NCBI GenBank assembly: GCA_036936605.1
Contig: JAUPFV010000001.1
Coordinates: 314,356,809-314,420,808, forward strand
Origin: Limnanthes douglasii subsp. nivea
Taxonomy: Eukaryota > Streptophyta > Magnoliopsida > Brassicales > Limnanthaceae
Direction of reading: 5' to 3'
DNA: 64,000 bases
Numbering within the stretch: position 1 is the first letter of the stretch; the number at the start of each line of letters is the position of its first letter. Positions 60,117 through 64,000 of the stretch are shown here, in pieces. The position numbers and the translations under genes were made by a program. The notes beneath the pieces were generated by a model, which was given only the letters and a program-made list of their open reading frames with translations, was not told the DNA's origin and ran no database searches.

Positions 60117-61765
60117 ATGGTGATGACAAGGTTAGGGGTCGAAAGAGATACGCATGAACCAATTGAAGCATCAGACCGACGGAGAATGGTGACTGACCCA
60201 ACCCGTGGAGGGGCTTGATCAGTTTCCCACTGTGAATGTAGTCATTTATAGGTCGGTTGTGGTGACACCGGTCGAAGCTATTCCTTTCCCAAACGGGACC
60301 AGAGCTTGCTTCACACATGTCTGAGGTGGTTTTGAACCCAACCTTGCACGATGTCAAAATAGAAGACGCCATGAACGAGACGACAATTCAGTGACTCGAG
60401 CAGCAGCTTCAACATTTGCAGCAGGAACAAGTCAAGGTAGCATGCGAGTGCGGCTCCGGAGATCAGGCTATGCACGCAACCATCTCCAGCTTGAACGATG
60501 TGGTGAAAGCATTCAAAGCTAAAGATCCAGCCACGGTCCGCACGCATCATCGAGCCAGAACAGACGATGATCGCTCTAACCGCAGAGATAAGTCTTCCAA
60601 ACGCGAGGAAAGATGAGAAGGAGAGGGCGAAAGTGGAAGCAAGATGCATCAAAGGAGCTTAGCCATCATCAAGAGGGGGAAATCCTACTGCCAAAGAAAG
60701 AAAAGGAGGTCGTGGTCGTCAGTACAATCAAGTGCGGCCTAAACTTTCGACGTACATTATGAAAGAATCGTCATTCTTTGAATGGATTCGTGAAGTTCAG
60801 CTCCCATGCAAATTTGACCCATTCATAATGGAGCCTTACGAAGGAACAGGAGATCCAGAACGACATTTAAAGAAATTCTGCAATATGATTATGGCTTACA
60901 ATCCTGATGACGCCATGCGGTGTTGAGCATTGACCATAACTTTGAAAGGTAACGCAATGGATTGGTTTAGTAGGTTGCCTAAAGCATCGATTCATGATTG
61001 TAACACGCTTTTAAAAAAAGATTTGTAAGAAATAAAGAGCTAAGACGAGAACGCGATTCTATAATAGACCTTTTCCAAAAGAAATGTGAACCTCTTAATA
61101 GTTATATCTGGCGCTTCATCCACTGCATGAATGACCTACCTGATCTGGCTGAAACATGGTTATGGCTTCGCTTAAAAAACATTTGGATCGACGAGGAGAG
61201 CTCTATGCCGACCTTATTTGTTTCCCTACAGAAAATATAGGGGACCTATTAACTTGGACGGATACGTTCATATGTGTTGATGATGCTGGAAAGGACGACT
61301 CTCCACAGAGAGCTGCTTATGAACCAAGAGAGGGCAAGCGGATCACAGACAAGCGGAGGAAGGTCCTCGTCGGGATCATTCGCAATGCGCCACTCATTCA
61401 GACAATCCCTCTTGGCGTTTCACTTTGTTAACCGAATCGATCTGAGTGATTTACGATTAAACAAAATGAAGAACAAGATACCAGCCTCTTAAGACGATGA
61501 GTGCACCTAACTACAAGCGTTCCAACAGACATTTATGCGCCTATCACAACGATCACGGCCATCCTACAGATGAATGTTGGCAGCTAAAGGAAGAAATTCA
61601 TAGGTTGATCAACAGCGGGGAACTCCTTCAATTTATAAAGCGACGAGATCAAGCTCACCGGTCCAAACATCGAGAGGAAAGCCGGAAAATACAAGAGGAC
61701 AAACTAAATAAGGACAAGAGCACTGACAAGGGAAATAAGCAGTGGTTGTTCACCATCATGTGAGG
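60117..61765 (+). pseudogene. gag of Tat element copy 2 (broken)
   Basis: The likely original ATG is at 60117, after the G-rich primer-binding region. Pieces include the gag core (60732-60926, then GNAMDWFSRLPKAS near 60950-60990) and the zinc-motif region (61497-61763, C-A-Y-H-N-D-H-G-H-P-T-D-E-C). A ~60-bp stretch at about 61000-61060, lost in copy 1, is present here. Stops at 60614 and 60924, among others, break it. Confidence 0.82.
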
Positions 61766-61769
61766 ATTT

Positions 61770-62440
61770 GTGGATATAACTGAGCCCGAAGAAAGCGCCA
61801 ACGACGACGAGCTAACCCTGGCGGCCACTGAAATACGATCTGAGTTAGCCAGCAACATAATAACTTTAGACGAGCTACGAGCACCAGCATTGTTAACCAT
61901 TCCAGGGGAGACTCGGGCTTGTCTCATAACATCCATTCTAAGAAATGAGCTCGGATTGATCATGAGGTTCAGACGGTTGAAAGCTCCTACTAATATAACT
62001 ACCGCGACTCCGTCATTGATCTCGTCTTCAATAATGATGATCTAAGAGGGGTCAGCACGTTGCACGAGGACGCCTTGACAGTAAACCTGGACATCGGTGG
62101 AGTTATGATAACACGGGTACTAATCGATGGGGGCAGTTCTGCCAATATTTTATTCAAAGCCAGCTACAATCACATGAATGAGGTGTCACCCTACAAGTCA
62201 ACCCAGAGGACCCATGTGGGGTTTGAGGGGAAAGCTTGGCAATGTGTAGATGAAGTTGAGCTCCTCTTCACGACTAGGAACTGTACTACCAAAAAGGAAA
62301 TGAAACTTTGTTCATGATTTCAGATGCCCCAAGCCCTTACCATGCCATAATTGGTCGTCCTTGGCTGCACAAAATGGAGGCTACAACTTGCACGTTCAGA
62401 AAATGCATCAAATATCTGGTTGGTAACGCGGTAAGAGTTA
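61770..62440 (+). pseudogene. Protease region of Tat copy 2, active-site motif kept
   Basis: Open pieces 61770-62045 and 62060-62317 include VNLDIGGVMITRVLIDGGSS, with the catalytic Asp at 62126-62128. A stop at about 62043 and a frameshift near 62300 separate the parts. Confidence 0.82.
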
Positions 62441-62799
62441 TCTGAGGTAGCCAACGGATGGTCTGTACATGCTACTCCGTCTCCACAAGCTCCCTTAAAT
62501 AGAAATTACAGACCGGGGGTGCCAGAGAGCCCCGTGCAGGTACCTCCCCAAGAGGACCCCGTCGACGATCCACAGGAGTCAGAGACATCTAGTACAGACC
62601 AGTCTGATTCCTTGAGGAGGAAATAATGGAGGGCCCTTGCTACAAATTGGTAAGAACTTGGATTCATTTTTTAAGCAGTCGTTACTTGAGTTATTGCGCA
62701 GAAATCTAGACATATTCGTTTGGGACACTCAAGATGTATATGGGGTTGATCCTTCGGTCATTTCCCACGAATTGGCAATCGATCCATGCGCCAAACCGA

Positions 62800-63390
62800 T
62801 ACGATAAAAGCACTGCTCCTTCTCTCTTGAAAAGCAAGAGGCTATCGCTATATTGGTGAAAATTTTATTACGACTAGGTCATAGACGACGTGATCGCTAC
62901 GTATAATGGGTAGCCAACCCTGTACTGGTAAAAAAAAGGAGATCAATGGCATATGTGTGTGGATTTCACCGATTTAAATCAGGCTTGCATGGAGGATTCT
63001 TTTCCTTTCCACAGATCGATCAACTCGTGGATTCTGCTTTCGGTTGCAAATACCTCTCCTTCATGGACGCCTATCCCGGATATAACCAAATCCACCTCAA
63101 CTCATCTACCGAAAAATATACAACTATTCATACTCAATGCGGTCTCTATTGCTACACAGTCATGTCATTCGCCCCTAAAAATGTCAGTTTAATATACCAA
63201 AGGCTAGTCAACCACATATTTCTAGATTATCTCTGTAAGCATATGAAAGCATACATCGATGACATGTTGGTTAAAAAGATTTCTTCTTATACCCAACTCG
63301 AGGTACTCGAAAAGGTATTCGTTGTGTTATAGAAATATAATCTAAGGCTCAACCCGATCAAGTGCTCCTTTGGTGTAAGGAGTGGCAAGT
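62800..63390 (+). pseudogene. Reverse transcriptase of Tat copy 2
   Basis: CVDFTDLNQAC (about 62955) is followed by FMDAYPGYNQIHL (about 63060-63100), CGLYCYTVMSF and LIYQRLVNHIF. An intact Tyr-Ile-Asp-Asp-Met box lies at 63252-63266. The frame ends with a TAG at about 63330. The sequence continues with a thumb-like piece (63362-63574, TGRLATLSRFISRASDKSHPFF) and is then deleted into RNase H. Confidence 0.85.
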
Positions 63391-63604
63391 CGTTCTTACG
63401 ATGGCCTCACCTTCCAATATTAGAGAAGTCCAATGCATGACGGGTCGGTTGGCAACGTTGTCACGATTTATCTCCCGAGCATCGGACAAGAGTCACCCAT
63501 TTTTTGAAATCCCCCGATGGGCTAGATTCGCATGGACGATGGCATGTGACGAAGCCTTTGAGTCTTTAAAATGATACCTAATATCCCTGGAGATACTTTA
63601 TGCA

Positions 63605-64000
63605 TCAATAACAGGTGATTTCATCACCGAATTTTATTCACCTCGTCTCGAGCCTCTGGTGGCCAATACCAAGGATGAAATTGAGCTATCAGAGTGGACC
63701 ATTGAAGCTGATGGCACCTCCAGTGCGTCTGAGGGTGGGGCATGTATTATTTTAAAGCCACCAACAGGGGAAAAGATCAGACAGGCATCAGATTCAACTT
63801 TCTAGTAACAAATAATATTGCCGAATATAAAGTTATCCTTTGCGGGATGAAATTGGCATTAATATGTGGTGCTAGAAGTCTGCGGATCCGCTCGGATTCT
63901 CAACTGGTGGTTAATCAGGCCACAGGTTCATATGATGCTAAACCAATATCCGTCGTTGAATTCCTCGCCAAAGTAGCGGCGTTCGGGGATCACCTACTCA
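63605..64000 (+). pseudogene. Second RNase H of Tat copy 2 (partial)
   Basis: It matches 19060-19550 of copy 1, with EADGTSSASEGGACIIL at about 63706 and SDSQLVVNQATG at about 63895. A ~100-bp deletion at about 63942, relative to copy 1, joins it to the sequence before integrase. It runs off the window. Confidence 0.75.

Larger units (their letters stand above)
54792..64000 (+). mobile_element. Decayed Tat-lineage Ty3/gypsy element, copy 2 (cut by window end)
   Basis: It is the paralog of 14856-24520, in the same position relative to the FT flank. The 5' LTR (54792 to about 60085) is split by a copia insertion (55518-59614). Gag, protease, reverse transcriptase and RNase H remnants follow. 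It retains the protease and the Tyr-Ile-Asp-Asp box lost in copy 1, but has other deletions near 63575 and 63940. The integrase and 3' parts are beyond the window. Confidence 0.88.

Noticed and set aside
14856..64000. Two Tat copies as independent insertions
   Set aside because: They share the same FT flank up to the LTR start and the same MITE insertion with the same target repeat, so they are duplicates of a single insertion.
1..64000. CRISPR arrays, rRNA, tRNA genes, bacterial operons, viral genes
   Set aside because: None seen. The only tRNA-like match is the 16-base primer-binding site of the copia element.

Overview
This window looks like nuclear DNA from a eudicot plant. It is AT-rich, has genes split by GT-AG introns, and is filled with plant-type Ty3/gypsy (Tat-lineage) and Ty1/copia LTR retrotransposons. 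No bacterial-style operon, rRNA, tRNA or CRISPR array was recognised. The species cannot be named from this sequence; the Phe-Gly-Gln-Glu junction between exons 3 and 4 of the host gene suits many non-Brassicaceae eudicots.

The host genes are a small cluster of FLOWERING LOCUS T (FT, florigen) paralogs, all on the + strand. FT-A (3637-5673) and FT-B (38795-40825) are almost identical four-exon genes. FT-C (47851-50540) is a more diverged four-exon gene with a duplicated exon 3. A fourth copy, FT-D (10316-10767), keeps only exons 3 and 4. Exon lengths of 201 (or 225), 62, 41 and 224 bp match the classical FT structure. FT-A and FT-B carry an 8-residue in-frame duplication in exon 1 and a Gly-to-Arg change in the exon-4 external loop. 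FT-C lacks both, but has Asp-to-His in the DPDxP motif and Trp-to-Arg at the exon 2/3 junction.

Layout: 1-8684 is block A (upstream region, FT-A, 3' flank). 8685-9310 is more 3' flank. 9311-14855 is a partial tandem duplicate (intron 2 to 3' flank) carrying FT-D. 14856-24520 is a decayed Tat-type Ty3/gypsy element (+ strand) with an antisense ORF. 24521-25240 is a copia fragment (- strand). About 25250-33300 is a second decayed Tat element on the - strand. 33300-34777 is gene-free. 34778-43828 is block B, a near-perfect copy of block A. 43834-47900 repeats the same upstream region in tandem (period 9056 bp) and leads into FT-C and its flank (to 54791). From 54792 to the window end lies the paralogous copy of the first Tat element, interrupted at 55518-59614 by a younger copia element with 198-bp LTRs and a 5-bp target duplication.

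Inferred history: a Tat element carrying a foldback MITE sat downstream of an FT gene, and the whole block was duplicated. The copia element then entered only one copy; the other keeps the empty site. Much later an ~8.7-9 kb FT segment was copied again, giving three FT genes with essentially the same 4 kb upstream sequence. All percent-identity statements here come from reading by eye, not from a computed alignment.
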